From an uncultured beta proteobacterium (GTDB taxonomy: Bacteria; Pseudomonadota; Gammaproteobacteria; Burkholderiales; Nitrosomonadaceae), in the NCBI GenBank assembly GCA_900696615.1, contig CAADGS010000156.1, positions 1 through 44,455 on the forward strand: a stretch of DNA of 44,455 bases, given 5' to 3'. Under the pieces are notes generated by a model. It saw only the letters and a program-made list of their open reading frames with translations. It had not been told where the DNA came from and searched no databases. Position 1 is the stretch's first letter; each line of letters opens with the position of its first letter. Positions 7,629 to 17,506 of this stretch are shown here, piece by piece. A program made the position numbers and the translations under genes.

Positions 7629-8884
7629 AGAAATATCTTTTGAACAGTTTTAATACCGGCAACTAAAGCGTCGACTTCTGTTTTTCTATTATAGAAAGCG
7701 AAGGAGGCGCGGGAAGTAGCAGGTATATTAAAACGCTGCATAACTGGTTGTGCGCAATGATGCCCGGTACGAACAGCAATACCATCCTGGTTCAGAATAG
7801 TGCCGATATCATGCGGATGTATTCCATCGATCACAAAAGACAGTACGGCTGCTTTGTTTGTCGCTGTGCCAATAATCTTGACACCTGGGATTTCATTAAG
7901 ACAATCCGTTGCATAATCTAGCAGGGTGGATTCATACGCAGCAATGCGTTCAATGCCTATAGCCGTCAAATAATCAATGGCCGCACCAAAGCCGATGGCA
8001 GCGGCAATTGGTGGCGTGCCCGCTTCAAATTTATGGGGAATAGTATTGTAGATCGTTTTCTCAAAAGTGACAGAAGCTATCATGTCTCCGCCGCCTTTAA
8101 AAGGTTGCATGGCTTCCAGTAAATCAGCTTTACCATAAAGTATGCCGACACCGGTGGGGCCACAAAGTTTGTGTGCAGAGAACGCATAAAAATCACAGTC
8201 TAGTGCTTGCACATCGATAGGTATATGCGGCGCTGCCTGCGCACCGTCAATTAGTACTGGAACCCCATGTTGATGCGCAAAATCGATCATCTTCTTGACA
8301 GGATTGATCGTGCCAAGCGCATTGGATACATGGATCAAGCCAACGAATTTGGTGCGTTCGTTAAACAATTTTTCATAGGCATCGATTTGCAATTCGCCGT
8401 TATCATTAATCGGAACGACACGAATTGTTGCACCTTTCTCTTCGGCGAGCATTTGCCAGGGAACAATATTGGAGTGGTGCTCCAAAGTGGTCAGAATAAT
8501 CTCATCACCGCTATTGATAAACTTGCGTCCATAGCCGTGCATGACCAGATTAATTGAATCGGTTGTGCCGCTGGTGAAAATAACTTCGCGGTCCTCACGC
8601 GCATTGATGAATTGCTGCAATGTGGAACGTGCACGGTGGTATTCGATCGTAGCAATTTCAGATAGATAGTGAACGGCTCTATTGATATTCGCATGTTGCG
8701 TAGTTTGATAACGAACCAAGCGGTCAATGACTGACTGGGGCATTTGGCTCGATGCAGCATTGTCAAGATAAATCAATGGTTTTTCATCTATTTTAAGATT
8801 GAGAATCGGAAAATCAGCACGAATTTTTTCCCAATCCATATCGAAAAGAGGTTCAGATTTTAAAGAAGCATTAGCGGGTTTCAT
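7625..8884 (-). CDS. sufS: Cysteine desulfurase SufS (class V aminotransferase fold)
   Basis: The 419-residue PLP enzyme takes sulfur from L-cysteine as a persulfide for cluster assembly. The PLP lysine is K239 in FSAHKLCGPTG, the phosphate-binding TSGTTDSINL stretch starts at 104, and the reactive cysteine is C377 in RTGHHCAQP. This local pattern marks group II (SufS) rather than IscS. It overlaps sufD by 4 bp upstream and sufU by 4 bp downstream. The first 15-20 residues extend beyond the usual SufS start, so initiation at the later Met16 is possible. Confidence 0.95.
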   Translation of the reverse strand: MKPANASLKSEPLFDMDWEKIRADFPILNLKIDEKPLIYLDNAASSQMPQSVIDRLVRYQTTQHANINRAVHYLSEIATIEYHRARSTLQQFINAREDREVIFTSGTTDSINLVMHGYGRKFINSGDEIILTTLEHHSNIVPWQMLAEEKGATIRVVPINDNGELQIDAYEKLFNERTKFVGLIHVSNALGTINPVKKMIDFAHQHGVPVLIDGAQAAPHIPIDVQALDCDFYAFSAHKLCGPTGVGILYGKADLLEAMQPFKGGGDMIASVTFEKTIYNTIPHKFEAGTPPIAAAIGFGAAIDYLTAIGIERIAAYESTLLDYATDCLNEIPGVKIIGTATNKAAVLSFVIDGIHPHDIGTILNQDGIAVRTGHHCAQPVMQRFNIPATSRASFAFYNRKTEVDALVAGIKTVQKIFL

Positions 8885-10188
8885 AATTCATTACTCTGAG
8901 TCTGGCTGAGAACAATTTGTTCTAACTGTTGTTTCAGTGAAGTAACAGGAATGCGACTGATGATTTCTGCACCAAATGCATAAGTCAATAAATTACGTGC
9001 GTCCTGTTCTGATAAACCGCGGCTTCGCAGATAAAAAATCTCTTCCTGTTCTAACTGACCGACTGTTGCACCATGAGAGCACTTGACATCGTCTGCAAAA
9101 ATTTCTAATTGCGGTTTGGTATCCACTTGTGCAGTTTTACTCAATAGCAAGTTACGGCTCGATTGTGATGAATTGGTACGCTGCGCATGGGGACGTACGA
9201 TGATCTTTCCGTTGAATACGGCATGCGCCTTATCATTGACAATACATTTGTGCTGCTGATAGCTAGTACCGTTTGGTTTGACATGATCAATACAGGTATG
9301 CGTATCGGCCAACTGCTGATTTGCAATCATCGTAAATCCATCGACAGTGCATTCTGCCGCTTCGTCATTTAACCGCACGTCCAGATTGTAGCGGGAAAGC
9401 CGTGATCCCAGTGAAATGCTGACCGATTGATAACTGCTGGCGTGTGCCAATGAGACGGCGCAATTTGCAAAATGAAATGCTTTGTCGCTTTCCCGTTGGA
9501 TGCGGACATGCTTAGCATGCGCATTGGGAGCCAGGCTAATTTCGATTACCGAATTATTAATATATGTTATCTGTTCGAATGCTACATAATCTTCAACCAG
9601 TGTAACCTGACTGCCTGTTTCGCCGATTAACAAGCAGCGCGGATAGTTGGTGACTTCATTTTGCGTGGCGATAAACAGCAGATGAATAGGTTCGGCAATA
9701 ATGCAATGTTGAGGAACATATATGAGTGCGGCATCATGTAGGAATGCAGTATTCAATGCAGCAAACACATTGTTGTCAAAATGCGCATAGCGTCCTAAAT
9801 GTGATTGGATGATCGATGCATGCGTAGACAGAAATGTCGGTAAATTACCGGCCACAAGCACTGTTGGTTCGGCAATAATCGACAATTTAGGTGCAAAATG
9901 ACCATCAACGAACACCAGGTGGTTTTTTGCTTCACTTAAATACAAGTGCTCAACAGCTTTAGCTTGCAGATTTTCTTGCGGCCGCGATGGTTTGTAGGGC
10001 AAACGTGCTAATGGCGAAATATCGGTAAAACGCCATTCTTCATCGCGCTTCGTGGGTAAGTGCTGCACACTGACACGATCATAGGCTTCGGTTCGCAATT
10101 GACCTAACCAGGATTGCGATAAATCTGATTTGGCTGACCAAGATTTAAGCAGGCTCGTAAAGTAATCCGTACTGGTTGTTTCGCTCAT
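8881..10188 (-). CDS. sufD: SufD, subunit of the SufBCD Fe-S scaffold
   Basis: The 435-residue protein shows the SufB/SufD beta-helix core and the C-terminal family motif with [20 protein letters not shown]. The N-terminal helical region carries [17 protein letters not shown], a typical SufD feature. SufD pairs with SufB and SufC to form the scaffold where clusters are built and is linked to iron entry. It sits between sufC and sufS with 4-bp overlaps on both sides, so stoichiometric translation is expected. Confidence 0.93.
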   Translation of the reverse strand: MSETTSTDYFTSLLKSWSAKSDLSQSWLGQLRTEAYDRVSVQHLPTKRDEEWRFTDISPLARLPYKPSRPQENLQAKAVEHLYLSEAKNHLVFVDGHFAPKLSIIAEPTVLVAGNLPTFLSTHASIIQSHLGRYAHFDNNVFAALNTAFLHDAALIYVPQHCIIAEPIHLLFIATQNEVTNYPRCLLIGETGSQVTLVEDYVAFEQITYINNSVIEISLAPNAHAKHVRIQRESDKAFHFANCAVSLAHASSYQSVSISLGSRLSRYNLDVRLNDEAAECTVDGFTMIANQQLADTHTCIDHVKPNGTSYQQHKCIVNDKAHAVFNGKIIVRPHAQRTNSSQSSRNLLLSKTAQVDTKPQLEIFADDVKCSHGATVGQLEQEEIFYLRSRGLSEQDARNLLTYAFGAEIISRIPVTSLKQQLEQIVLSQTQSNEL

Positions 10189-10979
10189 GCGCGTACTCCA
10201 TTTTCAGCTTGCTTGTTTGCGCTAACCCAGTCATAACCGCGTGTTTCCAGCTCTCGCGCCAATTCTTTGTTGCCAGTCATGACAATGCGGCCTGCCTGCA
10301 TGATGTGCACATAATCAGGCACGATATAATCCAGCAGCCGTTGATAGTGGGTCACTAGGACAATTGCATTGTCTTTATTGGCAATTCGATTAACCCCATT
10401 GGCGACAATTTTCAGTGCGTCGATATCCAATCCTGAGTCTGTTTCATCCAGAATACTCAATTTGGGTTCCAGTAATGCCATCTGTAAAATTTCATTACGC
10501 TTTTTTTCACCACCTGAAAAACCTTCATTGACGCTTCGATCTAGGAAATCCGGCTTCATGTCCAACAATTTCATTTTCTCACGTACAAAATCGTCAAATT
10601 CCAGCGGATCAAGTTCTTCCTTGCCGCGTTGTGTTTGTACTGTATTGTAGGCAAGCCGTAGAAACTGCGTATTAGCAACACCGGGGATTTCTATGGGATA
10701 CTGAAAAGCAAGAAACAATCCAGCTTGGGCACGCTCTTCAGGGGGCAATTCCAGCAAATTTTTGTCTTCGAATCGAACAGATCCAGCAGTGACTTCATAA
10801 GCGGAGTGACCGGCGAGTACTTTGGCCAAAGTGCTTTTGCCCGATCCATTTAAACCCATAATGGCATGTATTTCGCCACTTTTAACAGTGAGATCAATAC
10901 CCTTCAAAATTTCTGTACCGTTAATACTGGCGTGCAATCCTTGGACGGAAAGAATAATAGGACTGTTTTCAATAATCAT
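10185..10979 (-). CDS. sufC: SufC, ATPase of the SufBCD scaffold
   Basis: The ATG at 10979 gives 264 residues. It overlaps the sufB stop codon as ATGA and has GGAGGG about 10 bp upstream; the longer open frame inside sufB is not needed. Seen: Walker [13 protein letters not shown] signature [10 protein letters not shown], Walker B-like [12 protein letters not shown] and the H-loop VTHYQRLL. This is an ABC-type ATPase without membrane domains. It drives conformational change in SufB-SufD during cluster assembly. Confidence 0.95.
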   Translation of the reverse strand: MIIENSPIILSVQGLHASINGTEILKGIDLTVKSGEIHAIMGLNGSGKSTLAKVLAGHSAYEVTAGSVRFEDKNLLELPPEERAQAGLFLAFQYPIEIPGVANTQFLRLAYNTVQTQRGKEELDPLEFDDFVREKMKLLDMKPDFLDRSVNEGFSGGEKKRNEILQMALLEPKLSILDETDSGLDIDALKIVANGVNRIANKDNAIVLVTHYQRLLDYIVPDYVHIMQAGRIVMTGNKELARELETRGYDWVSANKQAENGVRA

Positions 10980-12412
10980 CCGACAGTTCCCTCCAATTTG
11001 AAGCTCAGAAGTTTCGTAGCTTCGACAGCAAATTCCATCGGTAATTGTTGAAACACATCTTTGCAAAACCCATTGATAATCATCGAAACGGCCTCTTCTG
11101 CGTTAATGCCGCGCTGCGAAAAATAAAAAAGCTGGTCTTCGCCGATCTTGGAAGTAGAAGCTTCATGCTCGACTTTCGCACTGTTATTGTGCACTTGAAT
11201 ATAAGGAAATGTGTGTGCGCCGCATTGATCGCCAATCAACATGGAATCGCATTGCGAATAATTGCGCGCGCCTTCTGCTGTCGGAGCGATACGTACAAGG
11301 CCACGGTAGCTGCTATTTGAATGCCCCGCAGAAATACCTTTGCTGACAATGGTGCTGCGCGTATTTTTTCCCAGATGAATCATTTTTGTGCCCGTGTCTG
11401 CCTGCTGAAAATTATTCGTAACAGCCACAGAATAAAATTCGCCGACCGAATTATCGCCGCGCAAAATGCATGAGGGATATTTCCAAGTAATTGCAGAACC
11501 GGTTTCAACTTGTGTCCAGGAAATTCGGGAGTTAACGCCTTTAGCCAGTCCACGTTTGGTAACAAAATTGTATATGCCGCCTATGCCATTTTCATCACCT
11601 GCGTACCAATTCTGTACTGTTGAGTATTTGATATCTGCATTATCCAGTGCGATCAATTCAACCACTGCTGCATGTAATTGATTGGTGTCAAATCTCGGTG
11701 CAGTGCATCCTTCCAGATAAGAAACCGATGCGCCTTCTTCGGCGATGATCAATGTTCTTTCAAATTGGCCGGAACCTTCGGTGTTAATGCGGAAGTAAGT
11801 CGATAAGTCCATTGGGCATTTCACGCCTTTCGGAATAAAGCAAAAAGATCCATCGGTAAATACTGCGGAATTTAAGGCTGCGAAAAAGTTATCGCCAACT
11901 GGCACAACTGTCCCAAGGTATTTCTGAATCAAATCCGGATGAGTTTGCACTGCTTCCGAAATGGAACAGAAAATAATACCTACTTCTGCTAGTTTTTCTT
12001 TATACGTAGTCGTTACAGAAACGCTATCGAATATCACGTCGACCGCAACACCAGCTAGTGCCGCGCGTTCATGCATGGGAACACCAAGTTTTTCAAACGT
12101 GCGCAATAATTCAGGGTCGACTTCATCCATACTGGCCAATTTCTTCTTTGGTTTGGGTGCTGAGTAATAGCTGATTGCCTGAAAATCGATTTTTGGATAA
12201 TGAACATTCTGCCATGTCGGTTCGGTCATCGTGAGCCATTTTTGATAAGCTTTAAGACGAAATGACAGTAACCATTCAGGTTCATTTTTCTTGGCTGAAA
12301 TCAATCGAATAATATCTTCATTGAGTCCTTTCGGTGCAATGTCAGACTCAATTTCTGTAACGAAGCCATGTTTGTACGGTTGATTAACCAGACTGTGCAA
12401 TGCTGCGCTCAT
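10976..12412 (-). CDS. sufB: SufB, Fe-S scaffold subunit
   Basis: The 478-residue protein is the cluster-assembling subunit of SufBCD. Visible family segments include [31 protein letters not shown] and a C-terminal half with [20 protein letters not shown] and [18 protein letters not shown], which hold the conserved Cys, His and Glu used for cluster formation. Length is as usual. It lies 118 bp after sufA and overlaps sufC by 4 bp. Confidence 0.95.
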   Translation of the reverse strand: MSAALHSLVNQPYKHGFVTEIESDIAPKGLNEDIIRLISAKKNEPEWLLSFRLKAYQKWLTMTEPTWQNVHYPKIDFQAISYYSAPKPKKKLASMDEVDPELLRTFEKLGVPMHERAALAGVAVDVIFDSVSVTTTYKEKLAEVGIIFCSISEAVQTHPDLIQKYLGTVVPVGDNFFAALNSAVFTDGSFCFIPKGVKCPMDLSTYFRINTEGSGQFERTLIIAEEGASVSYLEGCTAPRFDTNQLHAAVVELIALDNADIKYSTVQNWYAGDENGIGGIYNFVTKRGLAKGVNSRISWTQVETGSAITWKYPSCILRGDNSVGEFYSVAVTNNFQQADTGTKMIHLGKNTRSTIVSKGISAGHSNSSYRGLVRIAPTAEGARNYSQCDSMLIGDQCGAHTFPYIQVHNNSAKVEHEASTSKIGEDQLFYFSQRGINAEEAVSMIINGFCKDVFQQLPMEFAVEATKLLSFKLEGTVG

Positions 12413-12530
12413 TTGGTTTATTCCTCTTTTTATATAATATTCTTAGCTTGAAGTATTTATTTGAAAATATCTTTCAAACCAAACTATTTTTATTATTTAT
12501 ATTGTGTGTGCGATGATGTTGCTTTAGTTA

Positions 12531-12872
12531 TTAAACTTTAACAGATTCTTTGATGCTAAAACTATCCCCGCAACCGCAAGTGTTATCTACATTAGGATTA
12601 TTGAGTTTAAAAAAACTATTTAACCCTTCTTTGGTAAAATCAATTTCTGACCCATTCACGATTGGTAAGCTAATTGTATCCACAACGATCTTGGTTTCGT
12701 GGGATTCGAAAATTTGATCAGTAGAATCAATCTCGTCTGCGTAATCAAAAGTATAAGAAAAACCGGAGCAACCTGATTTCGTAACGCCTACCCGTAGAGC
12801 AACTCCTTTACCGCGCTTCGCAAACTGTTGTTGGATATGTTTGGCAGCTTTTTCAGTTAAAGTGATTGGCAT
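12531..12872 (-). CDS. sufA: A-type Fe-S carrier (SufA/IscA family)
   Basis: The 113-residue protein has the three family cysteines: C35 in SGCSGFSY, and C99 and C101 in CGCG near the C-terminus. Such carriers receive clusters from the scaffold and pass them to targets. Its place between iscR and sufB fits SufA or IscA; sequence alone does not separate the two. The start codon has no good ribosome binding site, so translation may be weak or aided by reinitiation after iscR, 124 bp upstream. Confidence 0.88.
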   Translation of the reverse strand: MPITLTEKAAKHIQQQFAKRGKGVALRVGVTKSGCSGFSYTFDYADEIDSTDQIFESHETKIVVDTISLPIVNGSEIDFTKEGLNSFFKLNNPNVDNTCGCGDSFSIKESVKV

Positions 12873-12996
12873 AGCTATAACTTATACAGTACTTATTTGT
12901 TAAAAGTATTTTCAAAATATCATCATGTTAATTTGACAACGCTTCCAGTGAAATTGTTCGGGATGAGGTGTCAAGGAAATGATCAATAAATTTTTA

Positions 12997-13479
12997 CTAA
13001 ATGTGAGCTTGAACATTATATGCAGCTTTGGGTTCACGCATATCGATCAATGGAACAATTTCGTTTTGCTGATGGTTGATCTGATTATCAACCAGCTCTT
13101 TTAGCGTGACGCCACCGAGATACTCAAATATTAGTTCATTTAATTTTGCCCATAAATCGTGGGTCATGCATTTTCCATCGTTATGGCAGTTCTCTTTGCC
13201 ACCGCACTGTGTTGCGTCAATTGGTTCGTCCACCGCAAGGATGATGTCAGCAATCGATACTTTATCCAAGTCCTTAGCAAGGCAGTATCCGCCACCTGGT
13301 CCGCGTACGCTATCCACAAGCTTGGATTGACGTAGCTTGGCAAATAATTGTTCTAGATAAGATAGAGAAATTTTCTGGCGTTGGCTGATATCCGCCAACG
13401 TTACCGGGTTGCTGCTTTGCTGCATAGCAAGATCAAGTAGTGCTGTTACTGCAAATCTTCCTTTTGTGGTTAATCGCAT
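12997..13479 (-). CDS. iscR: Fe-S-sensing regulator IscR (Rrf2 family)
   Basis: The 160-residue protein has an N-terminal winged helix (MRLTTKGRFAVTALLDLA) and ends with a short tail. Its cluster ligands C92, C98 and C104 are spaced C-x5-C-x5-C and H107 is present, the same numbering as E. coli IscR. With a [2Fe-2S] cluster, IscR represses type-1 promoters; apo-IscR acts at type-2 sites. The gene heads the suf operon, and two type-1 boxes lie over its own promoter, so negative feedback on iscR-suf is expected. Here IscR controls a Suf rather than an Isc machinery. Confidence 0.95.
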   Translation of the reverse strand: MRLTTKGRFAVTALLDLAMQQSSNPVTLADISQRQKISLSYLEQLFAKLRQSKLVDSVRGPGGGYCLAKDLDKVSIADIILAVDEPIDATQCGGKENCHNDGKCMTHDLWAKLNELIFEYLGGVTLKELVDNQINHQQNEIVPLIDMREPKAAYNVQAHI

Positions 13480-13533
13480 AATTTGTTTCCTCTTGAAAAA
13501 TATTAATACTGGTTAGAAAGATGGTTCACTCAA

Positions 13534-13558
13534 ATACCCGATTGATTTAGTCAACTAT
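13534..13558. promoter_or_regulatory. IscR type-1 binding site, promoter-proximal copy
   Basis: The 25 bp starting ATACCCGATTG and ending TAGTCAACTAT agree with the E. coli type-1 IscR consensus at 24 of 25 positions; the only mismatch is T for C at position 9. It overlaps the -10 of the iscR promoter. Confidence 0.85.
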
Positions 13559-13582
13559 ACAATACCCGATTGATTTAGTCAA
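13554..13582 (-). promoter_or_regulatory. iscR-suf promoter
   Basis: On the minus strand, -35 TTGACT (13582-13577) and -10 TATAGT (13559-13554) are separated by exactly 17 bp. The -35 lies inside the distal IscR box and the -10 overlaps the proximal box, so IscR binding should block RNA polymerase. The predicted start near 13547 gives a leader of about 68 nt. Confidence 0.8.
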
Positions 13583-13586
13583 CTAA
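13562..13586. promoter_or_regulatory. IscR type-1 binding site, distal copy
   Basis: Direct repeat of the proximal box with a 28-bp period, identical over 25 bp offset by one base from the box. It matches the type-1 consensus at 23 of 25 positions. Two boxes in tandem suggest cooperative repression. Confidence 0.82.
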
Positions 13587-13791
13587 TGGAGTTAATTTTC
13601 TAGAATCAATTTAACTCCTTGTAAGAAAATGAAAATATTATATTTATTTTTTTATTGAACCTTTTAGAGTATTGAGAGAATTAACCCAGTACGGTTATAG
13701 AGAACAATTTGTCAGTGAATCGGTTCAAGTCAATAAGAGGAATTAATATATTGTTTATGAATATAAAATGCATTGTGTGTCTATTTAAGAC

Positions 13792-13808
13792 TATGCTGTA
13801 ACAGCATA
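13792..13808. promoter_or_regulatory. 17-bp dyad TATGCTGT-A-ACAGCATA
   Basis: Perfect 8-1-8 palindrome 93 bp before the gene at 13901. It could be a regulator site or a small hairpin. Its sequence is unrelated to the TGCGACAA dyads and no good promoter abuts it. Confidence 0.4.
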
Positions 13809-13900
13809 AGTTGTTTCTCGTAGACCTGCTATTGCAAAACAAATATCAGAAAATTAATTGATAACTTTGTTCTAAAAATTACTAAAACAAAAGGAACAGA

Positions 13901-15064
13901 ATGAACATTTCAATTATCACTCAGGAGCGATTGTTAAAAGCAAAGTTAGCTTTTACACCACGCCATCTACAGCTCGAGTCCGTAACTACTTTGTTGGATG
14001 GAAAAAACATTATTCCGAATACCGGTGATATGGTGCTGGTTAAGGTTCTGAAGATTGGTCAATATAAGGCATTAGAACTGGCTAATGGAGACAAGTCTTT
14101 GCTGCACGCAGGTGATGAGCTCATTGTGTGCTATGGCAATCTTCATATTATCAATCAGATTGAAGCACAGATTCCTGCCGATTTGGCACCATGTCATTTA
14201 GTTTCCGCGAGCGGTGTTGCAGCCTATGTAAACTATCATCATATCGATGCAGATGCATCTACCGTGATTGAGCCTATTGGTTTACTAGCAGATAGTAATA
14301 AACGGCGAATTAATCTTAAAGACTTTGCGCTACCGAAATTAATGAGTTTGTTTCCTCACCCCTACACGATTGGAGTCATTGGTAATCCAGAAAATGCTGC
14401 TCAAGCAACTACGACCGAAGCTTTGATTCGTGGCTTGACATATGCCGGCTATATTGTAGGGACTGCAAAATTAACTGGCGTGATATCACGGCGCGACACC
14501 TGGTTGATGGTAAATGCAGGATCGAAACTAACATTAGATTTTACCCATGCCGGCTTTTCATCGACTTATCGTATTTCATCCGATCAAATTGATAACATTA
14601 TCGGGACACTTATTACACATCTAAGCGTAGCGAGGCTCGATACTATTGTTATTGAAATTGCCCAAGACTTGTCGCAACCTGAGGCAGTTGCTTTGGTTAG
14701 TTCTAGAGTGCTTGCAAAAACCGTTGATAGTATGATTCTCACCGCAAGTGATGCGATCGATGCATTATTTGGTGCAGAACTTTTAAAGCGCAAAAAATTA
14801 CCGCTTGCTGCAATTTGTGGTCAGCTTACGGCTTCGTCATCGGTGGCAGCGAAAATAATTCATGCTACCGGACTGCCCATTTTAGACCAAAAGGCACTTC
14901 GCTCGAAAGCGATTGTTGATATATTGCAGATCCCGCTTCCATTACAAACAATACCTAAGTTGACCCACCCGGAAAACAAACTGACGTGCAATGCCAATTT
15001 AAAAAAAAGCAATTTGTATAACAATCTCTATTGCGTCAATTCATTTAGCGGCTTGCATTTCTGA
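13901..15064 (+). CDS. DUF1611-like protein with degenerate P-loop
   Basis: The 387-residue protein resembles DUF1611/MobB-like P-loop proteins from residue 157 on: ALIRGLTYAGYIVGTAKLTG, LDFTHAGFSSTY, IVIEIAQDL, and GQLTAS followed by ATGLPILD. In relatives the loop before TTTEAL reads as a Walker A with GKT. Here residues 161-172 are GNPENAAQATTT, with no Gly-Lys pair, so nucleotide binding is doubtful. Residues 1-140 form a separate N-terminal region I do not recognise. The start has AAAGGAAC upstream at normal spacing. It is divergent from iscR with 421 bp between them; no functional link is shown. Related proteins include sugar or amino-acid acyltransferase-type enzymes, but I assign no reaction. 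Confidence 0.6.
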   Translation: MNISIITQERLLKAKLAFTPRHLQLESVTTLLDGKNIIPNTGDMVLVKVLKIGQYKALELANGDKSLLHAGDELIVCYGNLHIINQIEAQIPADLAPCHLVSASGVAAYVNYHHIDADASTVIEPIGLLADSNKRRINLKDFALPKLMSLFPHPYTIGVIGNPENAAQATTTEALIRGLTYAGYIVGTAKLTGVISRRDTWLMVNAGSKLTLDFTHAGFSSTYRISSDQIDNIIGTLITHLSVARLDTIVIEIAQDLSQPEAVALVSSRVLAKTVDSMILTASDAIDALFGAELLKRKKLPLAAICGQLTASSSVAAKIIHATGLPILDQKALRSKAIVDILQIPLPLQTIPKLTHPENKLTCNANLKKSNLYNNLYCVNSFSGLHF

Positions 15065-15192
15065 TCAATACGAAGTACTTGGAAAAGCGTCACTGCAATA
15101 ATGATAGTGCACCGAATCGGTTTCAAACTATCCGTTGTCAGCATGTGCTTCGAATTTTATCATCCCATTTTCCTTCGGCTAAGTTGCTAAGA

Positions 15193-17397
15193 TTAGAATT
15201 CAAGCGGATCGACATCTAAAATCCAACGAACTTTTTGATTTTGCAACGTGTTGATTTGTCTGCACCAGCTGCTAAGAAATGCCTGTAAATGTTTGCGGGA
15301 TGCGGATTGTATAAGTAAGTGGGCGCGTTCAAATCCTTTCAAGCGCGGCATTTGTGCTGGAACGGGATCAAATAATGTGATGCCCTTGGTTGGCGTTGCA
15401 AATTTAGCTGCTTGAGTTAGAAAATCCAGTGTTAGCTGCCGGTCATGTGCTTCGGCGCATAGTAATGCTTGATAAACAAAGGGCGGAAAAGCGGCTATTT
15501 TTCTTTCAGTTAAAAGATTTTGCGCCCACCCATCATAATCGTGCGCTTGCAAGGCCCGGTATAAAGGATGGTCAGGAAATTCTGTTTGTATGAATACGTG
15601 TCCATTGACATGGGCGCGTCCAGCGCGTCCCGAGACTTGTATCAATTGTGCAAACAGGCGCTCAGTAGCGCGAAAATCTGTACTGTACAATGAATTGTCG
15701 GCATTAAGGATGGCAACTACAGACAAATTAGGGAAATCATGTCCTTTGGCAAGCAATTGCGTGCCAACCAAGATGTCGACTTGTTGTTTGTGAACAGCTT
15801 GCAGTATTTCTTGCCATGCATGCTTGCGACGCGTGCTGTCACGGTCGATACGTAAAATTCTTGCATCTGGGAAATAATGCGCTAAAGACTCCTCCACGCG
15901 TTGTGTGCCTTGGCCGAAGGGAACAATGTCTTGGTTGCCGCAGTGCAAGCAGCTACCTGGAAATTGTCCTTCATAGCCGCAGTGGTGGCAGCATAATTTT
16001 TTAGCACGTAAGTGGACCACTAGGCGACTGGAGCAGCGCTGGCAAATTGCCGTCCATCCACACGATTTACATAACAGCACCGGTGCGTAGCCTCGCCGGT
16101 TAATGAACACAAGGCTCTGGTGTTTTTCATCCAGGCAGTGTTGTATAGCTTTGATAAGGGACTCGGAAAATCCCTCCTGAGTTTTATGACGACGAACATC
16201 AATGCACTGAATTGTCGGCAGTTCCGCGTTTTTGATGGCGCGCGATTGTAAACGCACACTGCGGTAGCGACCACTGAGCGCATTGTAGTAACTTTCCAAT
16301 GATGGCGTTGCAGAACCCAATATTACTGGAATATTCATCTGTCTGGCGCGAAAAATAGCCAGATCGCGCGCGGAGTAGCGCAATCCATCCTGTTGTTTGA
16401 ATGAACTGTCGTGCTCTTCATCAACAATGATTAATCCAAGGTTAGGTAGCGGTGTAAAAACGGCAAGACGTGTGCCCAGAATAATTTGAGCTTCTCCCCG
16501 CTGTGCTTGCAACCAGCCCAGTAATCTCTCGGTATCGTTAAGGCCGCTATGTAAACTCACTAAAGAAGCATCGGGAAAGCGTGTGCGGAAAATACTTTCC
16601 AGTTGTGGTGTCAAGCTAATTTCAGGCACAAGTATTAATGCCTGTTTCTGGTAGCTCATTACTGCGGCAATGACATTGAGATAAACCTCCGTTTTGCCGC
16701 TACCGGTGACGCCTTGTAGCAACCAGGTGTCAAATTGCTTGAGTTGGGCTTTGATAGTATTAACAGCCGCCTCTTGCTCGGCTGTCAGCAAGGGTGATGC
16801 GGTGGATTTATGCGATGACGCTAATGCCATGGATACGGCGTTAACTACGGGGGTGACTGTAAGCCATCCCAATTGTTGCCACTGTTCTAAGATTTTGTGA
16901 GATCGCGGGGAAATTTGCTTGATTTGGTGACCGGTCAATACCGTTGCTTGTTGAAATTCAATCAGCAAGCGGCGGGCTATACGCTGGCGCACCGGAATGC
17001 TGCCTAAATCGAGCTGCCTTCCAATTGGAGTGAGGCTATATTGCTGCACGCTTTGAGATAGTTTGAGATTAACAGGTTTGTTGTTACGTAATCTGGCGGG
17101 TAAGCTGTTGATGGTAACCATGCCGAGCGGATGATGGTAGTAGTGGCTGCAAAACAAAAACAGATCTAATAGTGTAGATGATAATGGCTTGATTTCTCGA
17201 AAAATACAATAAGCTGATTTAAGTTTCTCTGGAGAAATTTGCGTTGCAGTGGTTACGGCAAAAATGATGCCGGTGACTTGCTTTTTACCGAAAGGTACGC
17301 ATACCCGAAAACCGATATCACGTTCACTGGCATCATCGCTTTGATAATCAAATAGTGTGTCGACCGGGATATTCAATGCGACACGGATAATCGGCAT
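15193..17397 (-). CDS. priA: Primosomal helicase PriA
   Basis: The 734-residue superfamily 2 DNA helicase restarts stalled replication forks. Seen: Walker A GVTGSGKTEVYLN, the DEEHD box, GSATPSLESY, and the zinc region with paired cysteines (CKSCGW, CQRC, CCHHCGY, CLHCG). The helicase C-terminal part has VGTQLLAKGHDFPN and QVSGRAGR. The N-terminal DNA-binding domain begins PIIRVALNIPVDTLFDY as usual. The length is typical. It is a single minus-strand gene between convergent and tandem neighbours. Confidence 0.96.
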   Translation of the reverse strand: MPIIRVALNIPVDTLFDYQSDDASERDIGFRVCVPFGKKQVTGIIFAVTTATQISPEKLKSAYCIFREIKPLSSTLLDLFLFCSHYYHHPLGMVTINSLPARLRNNKPVNLKLSQSVQQYSLTPIGRQLDLGSIPVRQRIARRLLIEFQQATVLTGHQIKQISPRSHKILEQWQQLGWLTVTPVVNAVSMALASSHKSTASPLLTAEQEAAVNTIKAQLKQFDTWLLQGVTGSGKTEVYLNVIAAVMSYQKQALILVPEISLTPQLESIFRTRFPDASLVSLHSGLNDTERLLGWLQAQRGEAQIILGTRLAVFTPLPNLGLIIVDEEHDSSFKQQDGLRYSARDLAIFRARQMNIPVILGSATPSLESYYNALSGRYRSVRLQSRAIKNAELPTIQCIDVRRHKTQEGFSESLIKAIQHCLDEKHQSLVFINRRGYAPVLLCKSCGWTAICQRCSSRLVVHLRAKKLCCHHCGYEGQFPGSCLHCGNQDIVPFGQGTQRVEESLAHYFPDARILRIDRDSTRRKHAWQEILQAVHKQQVDILVGTQLLAKGHDFPNLSVVAILNADNSLYSTDFRATERLFAQLIQVSGRAGRAHVNGHVFIQTEFPDHPLYRALQAHDYDGWAQNLLTERKIAAFPPFVYQALLCAEAHDRQLTLDFLTQAAKFATPTKGITLFDPVPAQMPRLKGFERAHLLIQSASRKHLQAFLSSWCRQINTLQNQKVRWILDVDPLEF

Positions 17398-17450
17398 AGT
17401 TAATGTAGAAGAGGGTGGTCGAATCCTGTTTTGATATTACCAGGGAGAGC

Positions 17451-17484
17451 TGCTTACCGGAAATTAAGCGGTTTCCGGTAAGCA
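17451..17484. terminator. Stem-loop between lipoprotein gene and priA
   Basis: Perfect 13-bp stem TGCTTACCGGAAA (17451-17463) with TTTCCGGTAAGCA (17472-17484) and an 8-nt loop. It lies 23 bp after the stop of the minus-strand lipoprotein gene and upstream of priA. No T-tract follows, so termination is inferred from strength and place. Confidence 0.6.
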
Positions 17485-17506
17485 ACATAAAGGTACCGGT
17501 TCAGCG

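Larger units (their letters stand above)
13480..13900. other. Divergent control region between iscR and the P-loop-family gene
   Basis: No gene is seen here. The left part contains the iscR promoter and two IscR boxes. Next comes an inverted repeat GGAGTTAA (13588-13595) with TTAACTCC (13611-13618). The right part holds a separate 17-bp dyad at 13792-13808. The rest is very AT-rich leader for the gene at 13901. Confidence 0.6.

Noticed and set aside
13681..13720. ACAATTTGTC core upstream of the DUF1611-like gene
   Set aside because: Shares the centre of the dyad but lacks the outer TGCG/CGCA bases and has no abutting promoter.
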